Shown here one piece after another: positions 53,317-62,355 of a DNA stretch of 64,000 nt. Source of the DNA: Gemmatimonadaceae bacterium (GTDB taxonomy: Bacteria; Gemmatimonadota; Gemmatimonadetes; Gemmatimonadales; Gemmatimonadaceae); assembly GCA_037721215.1 (NCBI GenBank), contig JBBJNV010000014.1:38626-102625 (forward strand). The letters run 5' to 3'. Position 1 is the stretch's first letter, and each line of letters opens with the position of its first letter. Position numbers and translations under genes: made by a program. Below the pieces are notes generated by a model. The model was not told where the DNA came from. It saw nothing but the letters and a program-made list of their open reading frames with translations, and did no database searches.

Positions 53317-54477
53317 TTAGCGCGAAAACGCCGGGACACGAGGTGACGACGGGGCAATAGGTATCGTCATCAAGAACGTTGTTCCCCTTACGGGGGCGGG
53401 CGATGCGGTGAGCTCGCCTCCCATCAAGCGCGCGAGCTTGCGACCGATGGCCAAGCCAAGGCCGACACCTTGCGGGTTCGTCTTTTTCTGACCGGGAACC
53501 TGTACGAATGGCTCGAACACTGACTCGATCCGGTCGGAGGGAATGCCAATTCCGGAGTCAGTCACGGTGATGCTGACGAATTCATCGCCTGGCACCCAAC
53601 CCAGGGTGATCGTTCCGCCTGGCTCCGTGAACTTCATCGCGTTGGTAAGGAGATTGGTCAGAATCCGAACAACCTTCTCGCTGTCGGCAAGCATTCTCGT
53701 GCTGCGGCCGCCGCCCGCGAAAACGTAGATTAGCTGTTTCTCGTCGAGCTGGGGACGGATCAGTTCCTCCAGTCCCTTCAGCACACTCTCAACGGATACT
53801 TCGCTGAGATCGAGGGAGACGGAGCCGGACTCGAGACGAGCGAAATCCATAACCTCGTCGATGAGGTAGGAAAGGTGGTCCTGCGCGCGCTTGATGCGTG
53901 ATAGCGCCTGAAGCTGGCCCTCGGTGACCGGCCCGTGAATGCCAAGCTCTATCAGTTGCCGATAGCCGCCGATCGCATTCAAGGGAGTCCTCAGGTCGTG
54001 GCTCAACATGGCGACAAAGTCGGTCTTTGCCCGATTTGCCCGCTCTGCTTCCCCACGCGCGATATCCGCCGCCGACACCGCCAGGCCAAGATCGGTGATG
54101 GTCGTGCGCAACTCGATTTCCGTCATTACCATCGCACCCAGATCGCGAAGCACGCCGACCTGATCGTCGGTCCAGTCGCGGGGCCTCACATCCATCACGC
54201 AGAGGGTTCCAATCGCCGACTCGTCCAGGATCAATGGCACGCCCGCGTAGGCGAGAATTCCATGCTCAGTCACGGATGGCATCATGTTGACGCGCTCGTC
54301 GGCCCGCGTGTCTGCGATCACCAGCGCTGTGCCGAGTGCAACGGTGTGTCTGCAGAACGAGAGCTCGAGTGGGGTTTGGCGGGCCGACTTCACTGGCTCT
54401 GGGAGGCCGAGTGCGGACTTGTAAAACTGCCGATCGCGATCGACCAGCGTCACCGTGGCGATTGGCGCCTCCAGCAA
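53317..54477 (-). CDS. GAF-domain sensor histidine kinase
   Basis: 386 residues from TTG 54477. Protein-like sequence continues upstream in frame (RRLNALRRTQLLDSAEEEPF, then DRIARLASK), the expected start of the GAF module, but no ATG, GTG or TTG lies in that open frame, so the true start is unclear. The GAF domain runs through CRHTVALGTALVIADT and VPLILDESAIGTLCVM; a linker helix and HisKA (FVAMLSHDLRTPLNAIGGY) follow, then HATPase (NLLTNAMKFTEPG, DSGIGIP, GVGLGLAIGRKLARLMGG). A soluble cytoplasmic kinase; no response regulator is next to it. Confidence 0.85.
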   Translation of the reverse strand: MLEAPIATVTLVDRDRQFYKSALGLPEPVKSARQTPLELSFCRHTVALGTALVIADTRADERVNMMPSVTEHGILAYAGVPLILDESAIGTLCVMDVRPRDWTDDQVGVLRDLGAMVMTEIELRTTITDLGLAVSAADIARGEAERANRAKTDFVAMLSHDLRTPLNAIGGYRQLIELGIHGPVTEGQLQALSRIKRAQDHLSYLIDEVMDFARLESGSVSLDLSEVSVESVLKGLEELIRPQLDEKQLIYVFAGGGRSTRMLADSEKVVRILTNLLTNAMKFTEPGGTITLGWVPGDEFVSITVTDSGIGIPSDRIESVFEPFVQVPGQKKTNPQGVGLGLAIGRKLARLMGGELTASPAPVRGTTFLMTIPIAPSSPRVPAFSR

Positions 54478-54737
54478 CTTCGACGCAAGCCTTGCAATGC
54501 GATCGAACGGCTCTTCCTCTGCGCTGTCGAGAAGTTGCGTCCGCCGTAACGCGTTCAGGCGGCGTGGATCGCCTACCGTCGCATCTACCAGCCTCTGATG
54601 GTTGGAATCACCTGACTGAATGGCAATCTCAGAAGTTTGAGGCGGAATCTCGGTCGTTCCTGTTGGACGTGGGGAACAGTTGGAGGCAGACAGAATGCAA
54701 GCTAATTGAAGGTCGTCAAACGCGAGGTCATGCCGGA

Positions 54738-56006
54738 CTAGTTCCAGCTTTTTGCAAGTTCAAGTTCGTCGTGTTCAAATGCTGTCGCCATCCGCCTGAT
54801 TTCGTCAACTGCCACACCGACCCGGGAAGCGACTTCCCTCCACGTCTTCGTCACGGCTGCAACCTCCACGGCGATTTCTCTCGCTTCCCGCGGCGTGAGG
54901 AGAAATTCGGACGAGGCCGCGACTGCAAGTTCGAGCGAGGCCGTCGCGTCGCCATCGACATTGATTGCCGTGGTCAGCTCCCGGGCCCTGACATGGCCCG
55001 GAACGGGGTTGAGATCGTACGCAGGCGAAAGCCGCCAGCCGGAGCCGTCGTATAAGACCGCATGATTCCGAAGATGATCATCGAGATTGGATGCGAGGAT
55101 GTTGAATGCCATCCGACGCCACAATTCTCGCCCATCCTCATTGACTCGACTCGCGACCTGTCGCAGACCATCAAAGATTTCGACATAGCTTCTGTGCTCG
55201 CCATCGCTGGCATCCAGGAGACTCATTGCCGAGAGGAACGGAACGCGTTCAGTACCGCGACGATCGAAACGTGTCAACAGTAGAACAGGTGCTCCTCCGG
55301 CGTCTTCGAGCCGCGATCGGCAGACATCAATACCGGCTCGTTCAGCAAGCAGGAGCATGACCCATTCCCATCGAATAACGTCTACGCTGTCTGATCTCTC
55401 CGGGAATTTCGCAATCGCAAGGGACCCGTCCCGATCGCGAACTGAGGCTTTCGGCCGCGCACCACCGAGTGACGATCCGGGCGCTAACAGCAAGAGGAGC
55501 GCATTGTCTGCCTCCAGCGAATCGGGATCCCCAGCAAGCACATTTGCGGCTGAGAGTAATGCGGGCAGCTCAACCAGCGGGGGGACGTGAAGACCATCGT
55601 CGGCAGCAACATAGGGGCCGTCAGCGCTTGCGCGGAACCTCAACGCTCCCTGCCGGACGATATCGGTTACGCCGAGCAGAAAATCAATTTCTCGTGGCGC
55701 GCGCGGGGTCGTTTGGGCGATTCGAGCGCGGCGCGCCTCATTTCGCGTAATCAAGCGTCGCCCCCATCGATCAGGCGCAGAGTCTCCCAGCGCGCCGAAG
55801 AGCGCGCGTCCGGCAGCGGTGTGAAACGAACCTGATGTCGCCGGTAGCGCGGGTCCGAGCGCATGATGGATGGGATCGACAAGCCAGGTTTGATCGAACT
55901 CGAAGGATGCTCGTTCCCCATTGCGGTCCCGATGGGACCACAGCCGACCTACCGATCGGATTCCCCCTGGGAGGTCAATGTCGACGTAGGCTGCCGGCTG
56001 GCTCAA
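54738..56006 (-). CDS. hipA: HipA-type toxin kinase
   Basis: 422 residues. The N-terminal HipA domain (GRLWSHRDRNGERASFEFD) and C-terminal kinase domain are both present: SSLGGARPKASVRDRDG (nucleotide-binding Lys), LLLTRFDRRG, NILASNLDDHLRNHAVLY with the catalytic Asp of NxDDHxxNH, and SPAYDLNPVPG (metal Asp). HipA phosphorylates glutamyl-tRNA synthetase or other targets and causes dormancy. It overlaps hipB by four bases (ATGA), so antitoxin and toxin are coupled. All catalytic motifs look intact. Confidence 0.92.
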   Translation of the reverse strand: MSQPAAYVDIDLPGGIRSVGRLWSHRDRNGERASFEFDQTWLVDPIHHALGPALPATSGSFHTAAGRALFGALGDSAPDRWGRRLITRNEARRARIAQTTPRAPREIDFLLGVTDIVRQGALRFRASADGPYVAADDGLHVPPLVELPALLSAANVLAGDPDSLEADNALLLLLAPGSSLGGARPKASVRDRDGSLAIAKFPERSDSVDVIRWEWVMLLLAERAGIDVCRSRLEDAGGAPVLLLTRFDRRGTERVPFLSAMSLLDASDGEHRSYVEIFDGLRQVASRVNEDGRELWRRMAFNILASNLDDHLRNHAVLYDGSGWRLSPAYDLNPVPGHVRARELTTAINVDGDATASLELAVAASSEFLLTPREAREIAVEVAAVTKTWREVASRVGVAVDEIRRMATAFEHDELELAKSWN

Positions 56007-56398
56007 CGCGTTTCTTCTCGGCCGGCGTCTTTATGTTGCCCCTTTTCGGCTGGATCGATTGCCTTGGTCTTTCGCTTTGTTGCCCGCGGCCCGGCTGAGA
56101 TTCTCAGAGGAAGCTGCTCGTCTGCGAGGCTCAGCCCAACCACATCCGTCTCAGGGGCGGCGAGTTGTCCGATCCTGTCGCCCAGCCCCAGTATCCAGAG
56201 GATTGTGGCGTATGTTCCGAGGGCGACCGATGCATCGCCTCGCTCCGCGCGCCACAGCGTCGGCCTGGTAATCTGGGCGCGCTCGGCGACCATGGAAGTT
56301 GTCAGTCTGCGCCGGCGCCTCGCGTGTTGGAGATCGTGCCCGAGTTGCTTGAGGGCGCGGCGTACCGATATTGGGAGTGGAGCGGGAGAGCGGGGCAT
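56003..56398 (-). CDS. hipB: HipB-type antitoxin (XRE helix-turn-helix)
   Basis: 131 residues. An XRE helix-turn-helix is visible (LGHDLQHARRRRRLTTSMVA then ERAQITRPTLWRAERGDASV), followed by a longer tail rich in Lys and Glu (RATKRKTKAIDPAEKGQHKD) that may wrap the toxin. It should bind the inverted repeat just upstream (56417-56443) and repress the operon together with HipA. The length is above the usual 80-100 residues. Its stop overlaps hipA's start. Confidence 0.88.
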   Translation of the reverse strand: MPRSPAPLPISVRRALKQLGHDLQHARRRRRLTTSMVAERAQITRPTLWRAERGDASVALGTYATILWILGLGDRIGQLAAPETDVVGLSLADEQLPLRISAGPRATKRKTKAIDPAEKGQHKDAGREETR

Positions 56399-56416
56399 GA
56401 GACAATGCTAACTATC

Positions 56417-56443
56417 TTTATCACTGTAGGCCATGGTGATAAA
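56417..56443. promoter_or_regulatory. Operator for hipBA
   Basis: TTTATCAC, 11 bases, then GTGATAAA: a perfect 8-bp inverted repeat in the AT-rich region 19-45 bases before the hipB start. The outer bases are partly symmetrical too (ATCTTTATCAC versus GTGATAAATAT). HipB dimers usually bind such paired sites. Confidence 0.75.
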
Positions 56444-56522
56444 TATCTTTTACGTTATGCCACACAATGTTGGTGCCTAAAAGTGGCCCCCCAAACGGCA
56501 TCCCGCGCAGCAAAATGAAACC

Positions 56523-56594
56523 GCCCAGTCGCGTAAGTCACGACTGGGCCAAAGCTTATCGAACGAGAACCCCGCCATTTTCGAATGGCGGGGG
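56523..56594. other. Two hairpins between hipB and tRNA-Pro
   Basis: GCCCAGTCG...CGACTGGGC (56523-56549) and CCCCGCCATTTTCGAATGGCGGGG (about 56570-56593) are GC-rich stem-loops. Neither is followed by a T-run, but they follow the tRNA-Pro gene (minus strand) and may end its transcript. Confidence 0.55.
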
Positions 56595-56599
56595 GCGAA

Positions 56600-56673
56600 T
56601 CGGGACGGCGGGATTTGAACCCGCGACCCCCTGAACCCCATTCAGGTGCGCTACCGGGCTGCGCCACGTCCCG
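56600..56673 (-). tRNA. tRNA-Pro (GGG)
   Basis: Reverse-complement cloverleaf starting CGGGACGTGGCGCAGCCCGG. The acceptor stem is CGGGACG with CGTCCCG; the anticodon stem CCTGA/TCAGG encloses ATGGGGT, giving anticodon GGG; the T-arm is GCGGG-TTCAAAT-CCCGC. Discriminator A; no encoded CCA. Confidence 0.95.
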
Positions 56674-56831
56674 CTAAGCGGTCTCCCGCGAAGCAATGCT
56701 CAATCTACCACTCTGGCCGGAACGAGAACAGCCAGAGCCGATCGTCCCCTACATGTCGCGCCATCAGTGCGGAGATTGCGCAAGCAGCATTGCATCATCG
56801 CGCAGAGAGAACCTTCGAACAGCGCCCCGTC

Positions 56832-57716
56832 CTATTCGATCGAAGCGATCTTCCCCACATAAAAATCCCCGAAGTCTGCATACTTCGCGCTCACCTCATC
56901 GAACCGCATATCCGTCACGAGCTTCTTGAAATCCAGCGGATCCTTTGCAAAAAGCGTCACTCCCCACTCCCACGAATCGAACCCGATCGCGCCAGTAATT
57001 ACCTGCTGAATTCGCCCCGCGTATCTGCGTCCCGTCATTCCATGGGACTGCATGAGTCTGCTCCGTTCATTCAGCGACAGTGAATACCAGTTCTGCCCAC
57101 GCTGCCGACGCTTCGACATGGGATAGAAGCAGACGTATTGCATGTCCGCCGGAGGTGGCGGATACAACCGGCGCTGCACATGCTCGCTTTCCAGCTCCGC
57201 TCGCGTCCGCTCGCCAAGTTGCGACCTGTAAGTCTCGTCGCCAACGGTGCCGCCACGTTGCTGAGCGTCAGCCGCAAGCTGCGCAGTGATGTGATAGAAC
57301 CCGGCCTCAGTCACACTCAGGAACGAATACACCAGCTCAGCATCCACTTCGGCAAAACCGCGCATGCAACGCGCCCCGCACTCGCCTATCTCATCCAGCG
57401 TCGGCCGGAAGTGGAAAGCCATCACGTCGGCCGTCGACCCGATGAGCTGCACAACAGCGCTCCACCCGTTGCTGTATTCGCCACTGATGTTCGGTGCCAA
57501 ACCCGGGGCTTGATCATCCGCCTGTCTCGAACCCGCACGGCGTCGAAAGACCTGATGCAACGCATACCAGCCTTCAGCGGTCTCCGGCGGGTGGGCGACG
57601 GAGTCCGCAGCGGCGATACGCTGCGGCGCAACGCCCTCCACACCAGTCATACCATGTTGCGCAACGCCCTCGCCACCAGTGACACCACGCTGCGCAACGC
57701 CCTCGTCACCCGTCAT
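56832..57716 (-). CDS. hemQ: HemQ-type coproheme decarboxylase with an N-terminal repeat
   Basis: 294 residues. The conserved part begins PPETAEGWYALHQVFRRRAG and includes DVMAFHFRPTLDEIGECGAR, YSFLSVTEAGFYH, RLYPPPPADMQYVCFYPMSK and NWYSLSLNERSRLMQSHGMT, the chlorite-dismutase-fold pattern of HemQ, which decarboxylates coproheme III to haem b. In front, the protein has three copies of an 11-residue repeat (TGDEGVAQRG, TGGEGVAQHG, TGVEGVAPQR), encoded by 33-bp repeats (57618-57716). ATG 57716 (GGAG one base before) or ATG 57650 or a later start are all possible. It overlaps no gene, but the Ig-repeat gene ends only 24 bases upstream. Confidence 0.85.
   Translation of the reverse strand: MTGDEGVAQRGVTGGEGVAQHGMTGVEGVAPQRIAAADSVAHPPETAEGWYALHQVFRRRAGSRQADDQAPGLAPNISGEYSNGWSAVVQLIGSTADVMAFHFRPTLDEIGECGARCMRGFAEVDAELVYSFLSVTEAGFYHITAQLAADAQQRGGTVGDETYRSQLGERTRAELESEHVQRRLYPPPPADMQYVCFYPMSKRRQRGQNWYSLSLNERSRLMQSHGMTGRRYAGRIQQVITGAIGFDSWEWGVTLFAKDPLDFKKLVTDMRFDEVSAKYADFGDFYVGKIASIE
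57618..57716 (-). repeat. Three in-frame 33-bp tandem repeats at the 5' end of hemQ
   Basis: Each unit begins with an ATGACGGGTGACGAGGGCG-like stretch and ends GTTGCGCAGCGTGGT-like; the three copies differ by several bases. A degenerate fourth piece (TATGACGTTTCGCAACGGAG) lies between the preceding gene and hemQ. The number of units could vary between strains. Confidence 0.75.
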
Positions 57717-57739
57717 ACTCCGTTGCGAAACGTCATACG

Positions 57740-60085
57740 CTACGGAGCCGTCGTAAAGCTGAAAGCAAACGTCCCCGCCAGTCTGTTCCCCGCCGTATCC
57801 CTCGCATCGGTAGTAACGGTCGCAGTGTAGCTGGTGCTCGGCGCCAGCAACACTCCACTGGGAAGGGTGAAAGTCGCTACCCGCGTCGAAACGTTGTACG
57901 AGACCGTTCCGGTCACCGCAACGCCCCCGACGGTCGTCCTCAGAGTAAATGTGGTCCCGTTGATCGTCGCCGGGTCCATGTTCTCGCTGAACGTCACCGT
58001 CACCGCAACCGACCGCGAAACATTCGTGGAGTTGCTGGCCGGCGAGGTCGCGATTACGGTCGGAGCGATCGTATCCAGTGCTGTCGTGAAGCTCGATGTG
58101 AAATTGGTGGCGAGCGTATTGCCGGCCACGTCCTTCACTCCAGTGGTGACGGTCAGCGTGTAAGTGGTGAAATTCGCCAGCGGCGACGACGGTGTGAACG
58201 TCGCGGTGTTGGTGCCGGCGTTGTACGACACTGTTCCTGCCACCGGTGCGCCGCCGCCCTGCGGCGTGAGGAACACGGTGCTGGAGTTGATGCTCGTCGG
58301 ATCAATCGGCTCGCTGAACGTCGCCGTGACAACTGTGTTCCTCGCGACTCCCGTCGCCCCATTGGGAGGCGTCGTCGCAACCACGGTCGGACGCGTCACA
58401 TCCGCAGGCTGCGCAGTCGAGAATGTGGATGTGAACTGAGTCGCCAGCGGATTTCCGCCGATATCCATTACGCCCGTCGTAACGGTGACGGTGTAGTGCG
58501 TCCCATTTGCCAACGGCGCACTCGGCGTGAACGTCGCGCTGTTCGCACCCGCGTTATAAGTGACGGTTCCGGCCACGAGAGCACCCGTGCCGGTATTTCG
58601 CAGGTTGAACGTCGTCGTATTGATAGTCGATGCATTCATCGGCTCACTGAACGTGACGGTCACGGCACTGGTTATCGCGACGCCCGACGCATTATCCGGC
58701 GGCGAAACTGTGAGCACCGTGGGACCTGTGTTGTCCGCGGTGATGAATGTCCAGCTCCTGCTCGCCGCGAGCGGATTCCCCGCTACGTCCCTCGCGCCAA
58801 TGGTGATGGTGGCGGTGTAGGTCGTGGCCGCCACCAGCGGACTCGACGGCGTGAAGGTCGCGGTGAATGTGGCCGGATTGTACGCTACCGTGCCAGGCAC
58901 CGCCCCCCCGCTCAGGGTCGACCGCAACAGGAACGTCGTCGCGTTGATCGTCGCCGGGTCCATTGCCTCACTGAACGTCGCCGACAGCACTACGTTCGTC
59001 GGCACATTCGTCGCCAGATCAGCGGGCGTCGTCGACACGACTGTCGCAGCCACATTGTCACCAGTCGTAAATGACGAGACGAAGTTTGCGCCCATCTCAT
59101 TGCCGGCCACATCCCTCACAGTGCCCACGATCGTCACGGTGTAAGCCGTATTCGACGCCAGCGGTGCACTCGGGGTAAACGTGGCCACTCTCGTTGCCGC
59201 GTTGTAGGTCACCGTACCGGGCACAGCCGCACCTGACGATGTCCTCACGGTAAAATTGGTGGCGTTGATCGTTGCCGGATCGATCGCCTCGCTGAACGTC
59301 ACGTTGATTGTCGTTGACGTCGATACGCCAACAGCGCCATTGGCGGGTGTAATCGATGTGACGGTCGGACCGGTCGCATCGCGTGTCGTGAAGGTCCACG
59401 AAACATCCGCGGCGAGTCGGTTGCCCGAAATGTCCTTCACCCCCGTCGTGACGGTGGCAGTGAAATTCACAGGATTGGGCAGACCACTCGTAGGCTTGAA
59501 CTCCGCGGTCCGCGTCGCCGCGTTGTACGTAACCGTCCCCGGTATAACCGCACCCGTTGCGGTCACCTTGAGGTTGAAGGTCGTTGCATTGAGCGTCGTC
59601 GGATCGATTGGCTCGCTGAATGTCGCCGTGACAGTCGCCGCTGGCGACACCCCAGTCGCATTCGCGGGCGGCTGCATTGCCGTGACCCTCGGCGGAGTGA
59701 CATCGACGGTCGTAACGGCCGCAGCCGGAGTTTCGAGCGACAGGCCCGACAGTACCCCGGCGGTGCAATTGGCCGAGACCGTGTACATGTACGTCTGCTG
59801 CGGAGCCAGACCGGTATCGGTGTAGCTGGTGGTCTTCGACTCGCCCACTCTCACGCCGTTCCGGAAAACGTTGTAACTGATCACCCCGTCGCTCTGGGGA
59901 CTCGGCGTCCACGTCACCGTCGCCGACGTCGGCGAAACAAGCGTAGCCCTTACATCCACCGGGGTACTCGGCGAAACAGGGCCGGTGAGCTCACCACACG
60001 CGATTCCTGCAATTGAGGCAAGAAGGATCCCGGCCGCAGTAAGTGATCTGCTGCGAGAGAACCGCAATCTGTTCGAAACTTTCAT
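57740..60085 (-). CDS. Big_5-repeat surface lipoprotein
   Basis: About 781 residues from ATG 60085 (ATG 60097 also possible). Signal and lipobox (TAAGILLASIAGIAC) lead to a fibronectin-III-like domain (PVDVRATLVSPTSATVTWTP, NVFRNGVRVGE), then six copies of a 100-residue Big_5 domain, each with a PPNGATGVxxxTxVTATFSEPI motif, DPxTINxTTFxL, and VTTGVKDxxGNxLA. These are typical bacterial adhesin-like stalks; no enzymatic domain is visible. It lies between the OmpA gene and hemQ on the same strand. Confidence 0.85.
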   Translation of the reverse strand: MKVSNRLRFSRSRSLTAAGILLASIAGIACGELTGPVSPSTPVDVRATLVSPTSATVTWTPSPQSDGVISYNVFRNGVRVGESKTTSYTDTGLAPQQTYMYTVSANCTAGVLSGLSLETPAAAVTTVDVTPPRVTAMQPPANATGVSPAATVTATFSEPIDPTTLNATTFNLKVTATGAVIPGTVTYNAATRTAEFKPTSGLPNPVNFTATVTTGVKDISGNRLAADVSWTFTTRDATGPTVTSITPANGAVGVSTSTTINVTFSEAIDPATINATNFTVRTSSGAAVPGTVTYNAATRVATFTPSAPLASNTAYTVTIVGTVRDVAGNEMGANFVSSFTTGDNVAATVVSTTPADLATNVPTNVVLSATFSEAMDPATINATTFLLRSTLSGGAVPGTVAYNPATFTATFTPSSPLVAATTYTATITIGARDVAGNPLAASRSWTFITADNTGPTVLTVSPPDNASGVAITSAVTVTFSEPMNASTINTTTFNLRNTGTGALVAGTVTYNAGANSATFTPSAPLANGTHYTVTVTTGVMDIGGNPLATQFTSTFSTAQPADVTRPTVVATTPPNGATGVARNTVVTATFSEPIDPTSINSSTVFLTPQGGGAPVAGTVSYNAGTNTATFTPSSPLANFTTYTLTVTTGVKDVAGNTLATNFTSSFTTALDTIAPTVIATSPASNSTNVSRSVAVTVTFSENMDPATINGTTFTLRTTVGGVAVTGTVSYNVSTRVATFTLPSGVLLAPSTSYTATVTTDARDTAGNRLAGTFAFSFTTAP

Positions 60086-60100
60086 GATTGAAGGCATGTG

Positions 60101-61219
60101 TTATCGATCCCGGCGGATTACGATGCGGCGGTTCTTCTGTCTTCCGATTGCGGTCGTATTCGGCGCGATGGGTTTTTCCTCTCCAACGCCAGTGATGCGA
60201 ATGCGGTCGACCGAGACGCCCTGGCTCACGAGGTAGTCACGCACGGTGCGGGCGCGGTCGAGTGCCAGAATGTTGTTCGCGGCATTGGATCCGGCGTTGT
60301 CGGTGTGTGCTTCGATGCTGAGCTTCATTCTCTGGCCTGCATCAGACGTAAGGTCAACCACGAGGCCGTCGAGAATCGGCTCAGTTTCGTCGCGCCACGC
60401 GGGTTTGGAGAAATCGACCTGCGTGCCGTCAATCGTCAGCAACAAACCACTGGCGTCGCCGATCAATACTGCTGGCGGCGTATTCTGCGGTGCGCGCGGA
60501 ACGGCATCCCGTGGAGGTGTTGCAGGCTGAGCGACCGGGCGGGGCGTCTCCTGCACCGGCGCGGGCAGAGGCTGACGCCTCGGGATCGACGGCGGCTCGA
60601 CGCGGACCCGGTCCGGCGGACGCGGTGTCGCCCTCCTCCGCGGTACGTTCGGGCCGCCGAGGAACATCGACATTCCGGCAAAACCGGTGAACGCCGGACC
60701 ACCCTTCCCTACCTGACTGCTGAGCTCGGCACGGAATGCCCGGCGGTCACCAATCATTGTTCGAAAGCCCGCGCCGAGATTTGCAATGCCAAGGCTCTTG
60801 CTCTGATCGCAGTCGCAACGGGCTCTGGTGTAACGAATAAACTCGTACCCGGCTCCCACCAGCGCATACGGCTGAAAATCCTGAGCCGTCGGTTGTTGAA
60901 CGATCAGCGACACCGTCGGCGTGAACGCGAACAGCGGCGGACGATAGTAGCTGTACTCCTGTCTTCCGTAGGCAACCCCAAGTCCGCCTTGCACAGCGAC
61001 GAAACTGCGGAGCTGGGTTCCGAGTGTTACCATTCCGCCGAAACCGAGCCGGCTGTTGTCGACGCTGTAGGCCTTGGACAACATTCGACCCATCGGGAAC
61101 AGTCCGACTTCGCGGGTGCGTGTGCGCGTGCCGTCAGGGATGCTCTGACCCGACTGAGCGGTGAGTACAGACGAGCAGATCGCTGAACCCACGAGCGACG
61201 AAAGTATCAAGCGACGCAT
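60101..61219 (-). CDS. OmpA-family outer-membrane protein
   Basis: 372 residues from ATG 61219, with AGGAAG before it. A signal peptide (LILSSLVGSAICSSVLTA) precedes a membrane beta-barrel-like region (GFGGMVTLGTQLRSFVAVQG, YALVGAGYEFIRYTRARCDC), a Pro/Arg-rich linker (RRRATPRPPDRVRVEPPS), and an OmpA peptidoglycan-binding domain with LSIEAHTDNAGSNAANNILA, LDRARTVRDYLVSQGV and RIRITGVGEEKPIAPN. It links the outer membrane to peptidoglycan. It starts upstream of the Big_5 lipoprotein on the same strand. Confidence 0.88.
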   Translation of the reverse strand: MRRLILSSLVGSAICSSVLTAQSGQSIPDGTRTRTREVGLFPMGRMLSKAYSVDNSRLGFGGMVTLGTQLRSFVAVQGGLGVAYGRQEYSYYRPPLFAFTPTVSLIVQQPTAQDFQPYALVGAGYEFIRYTRARCDCDQSKSLGIANLGAGFRTMIGDRRAFRAELSSQVGKGGPAFTGFAGMSMFLGGPNVPRRRATPRPPDRVRVEPPSIPRRQPLPAPVQETPRPVAQPATPPRDAVPRAPQNTPPAVLIGDASGLLLTIDGTQVDFSKPAWRDETEPILDGLVVDLTSDAGQRMKLSIEAHTDNAGSNAANNILALDRARTVRDYLVSQGVSVDRIRITGVGEEKPIAPNTTAIGRQKNRRIVIRRDR

Positions 61220-61372
61220 GAGGCTTCCTGAGGAGCGGTACGGGAATGGACTTGCATCCTGACGAACCAGTCGGCTGGTCGCGTCAATACGGTCGGCTGC
61301 ATAAAACCGTCGCCGTAGACACCGCAAATGCTTCTACAAGGAAATACCGGGACACTGGGTGCGCAAGCGAAA

Positions 61373-62329
61373 TCAAGGAGAGGTGCCGAACAACGCAAGC
61401 GCAGCGACCGCCGCGGCCAGCATGACGGCCAGGGCGATCGCCATTTTCTGACCTGAGCCCGCTGGCGCGGCGGGTGGGGGCGCCAGCATTTCACGGGTCA
61501 GAATGTCGCAGATCTCTCCCGCTGCCTGCGGTCGTTTGGCGGGGTCCTTCGAAAGGCACTTCATCACCAGGCGGGTAACGGTAGCGGGTACGTCGAAACG
61601 GCCCGCGAGTAACTGGGGCGGATCTTCGGCGGCGTGGGCCGCGACTATCTCGCGGGGCGTATTTCGTCCAGTGAATGGATGTCGCCCCGACAGCAGCTCG
61701 TACGCGATCACTCCCCATGCATAGACGTCGGAACGGGCATCTGCCGGCGCGCCGGAGACTTGCTCCGGGGACAGGTAGCGAAACGATTCGCCCCCTCCGG
61801 GCGCCGTAAAATCGCCCGCGTCACGTGGCCGGTTGAGCGATGAAAAAACCTGGGATAACCCGAGGTTCGACACCAGCGCCGAGCCGCCGCTGATGAGAAC
61901 GCTGTCGGGAGAGAGCCCTCCGTGAACGACTCCATGCACATGAGCGTGCGCAAGCGCAGCCGACATGTCGCGCAGCAGGATAAGCGAGTCCTTCAGGTCA
62001 ACGCGGCCACCTCGCGCCAGCCGCGATCGTAGTGTGCGGGCCTCGATCTCGGACGTCACCCAGTAAAAGGTGTTCTCATACGTCCCGCAATCGATGATAG
62101 GAAGAATGTTCGCGTGGCGGAGCCGGGAATTGCCCAGCGTGGGAGCACCCGGCGCGATAGTTCCGGACAACAAGTTCAAAGGAACGGCCGATATTTCCAC
62201 GCGACTTCCATCGCGCACCGATCGGGCCGAGTAAGCGGTGATGCTGGTGAGCTGGGGAAGCTCGCGGACTATTTCATAGTCGTTTCCGAGGGCAGTCCCG
62301 AGGTCCTGGCGCAGAGTTGTGTCGGTCAT
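61373..62329 (-). CDS. Ser/Thr kinase-like pseudokinase with a C-terminal membrane helix
   Basis: 318 residues. The kinase fold is clear: TLGNSRLRHANILPIIDCGT, ALAHAHVHGVVHGGLSPDSV, FRYLSPEQVSGAPADARSDV, YAWGVIAYELLSGRHPFTGR and MKCLSKDPAKRPQAAGEI. But VAIK is VEISAV (Lys missing), HRDLKPEN is HGGLSPDS (catalytic Asp missing), and DFG is NLG (metal Asp missing). No phosphotransfer is expected. The C-terminus has a helix (MAIALAVMLAAAVAALALF) near the end, so it is a membrane-anchored pseudokinase, perhaps a scaffold or sensor. Confidence 0.88.
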   Translation of the reverse strand: MTDTTLRQDLGTALGNDYEIVRELPQLTSITAYSARSVRDGSRVEISAVPLNLLSGTIAPGAPTLGNSRLRHANILPIIDCGTYENTFYWVTSEIEARTLRSRLARGGRVDLKDSLILLRDMSAALAHAHVHGVVHGGLSPDSVLISGGSALVSNLGLSQVFSSLNRPRDAGDFTAPGGGESFRYLSPEQVSGAPADARSDVYAWGVIAYELLSGRHPFTGRNTPREIVAAHAAEDPPQLLAGRFDVPATVTRLVMKCLSKDPAKRPQAAGEICDILTREMLAPPPAAPAGSGQKMAIALAVMLAAAVAALALFGTSP

Positions 62330-62355
62330 TTCCGGAAAGGTACGGCACGCAGGGG

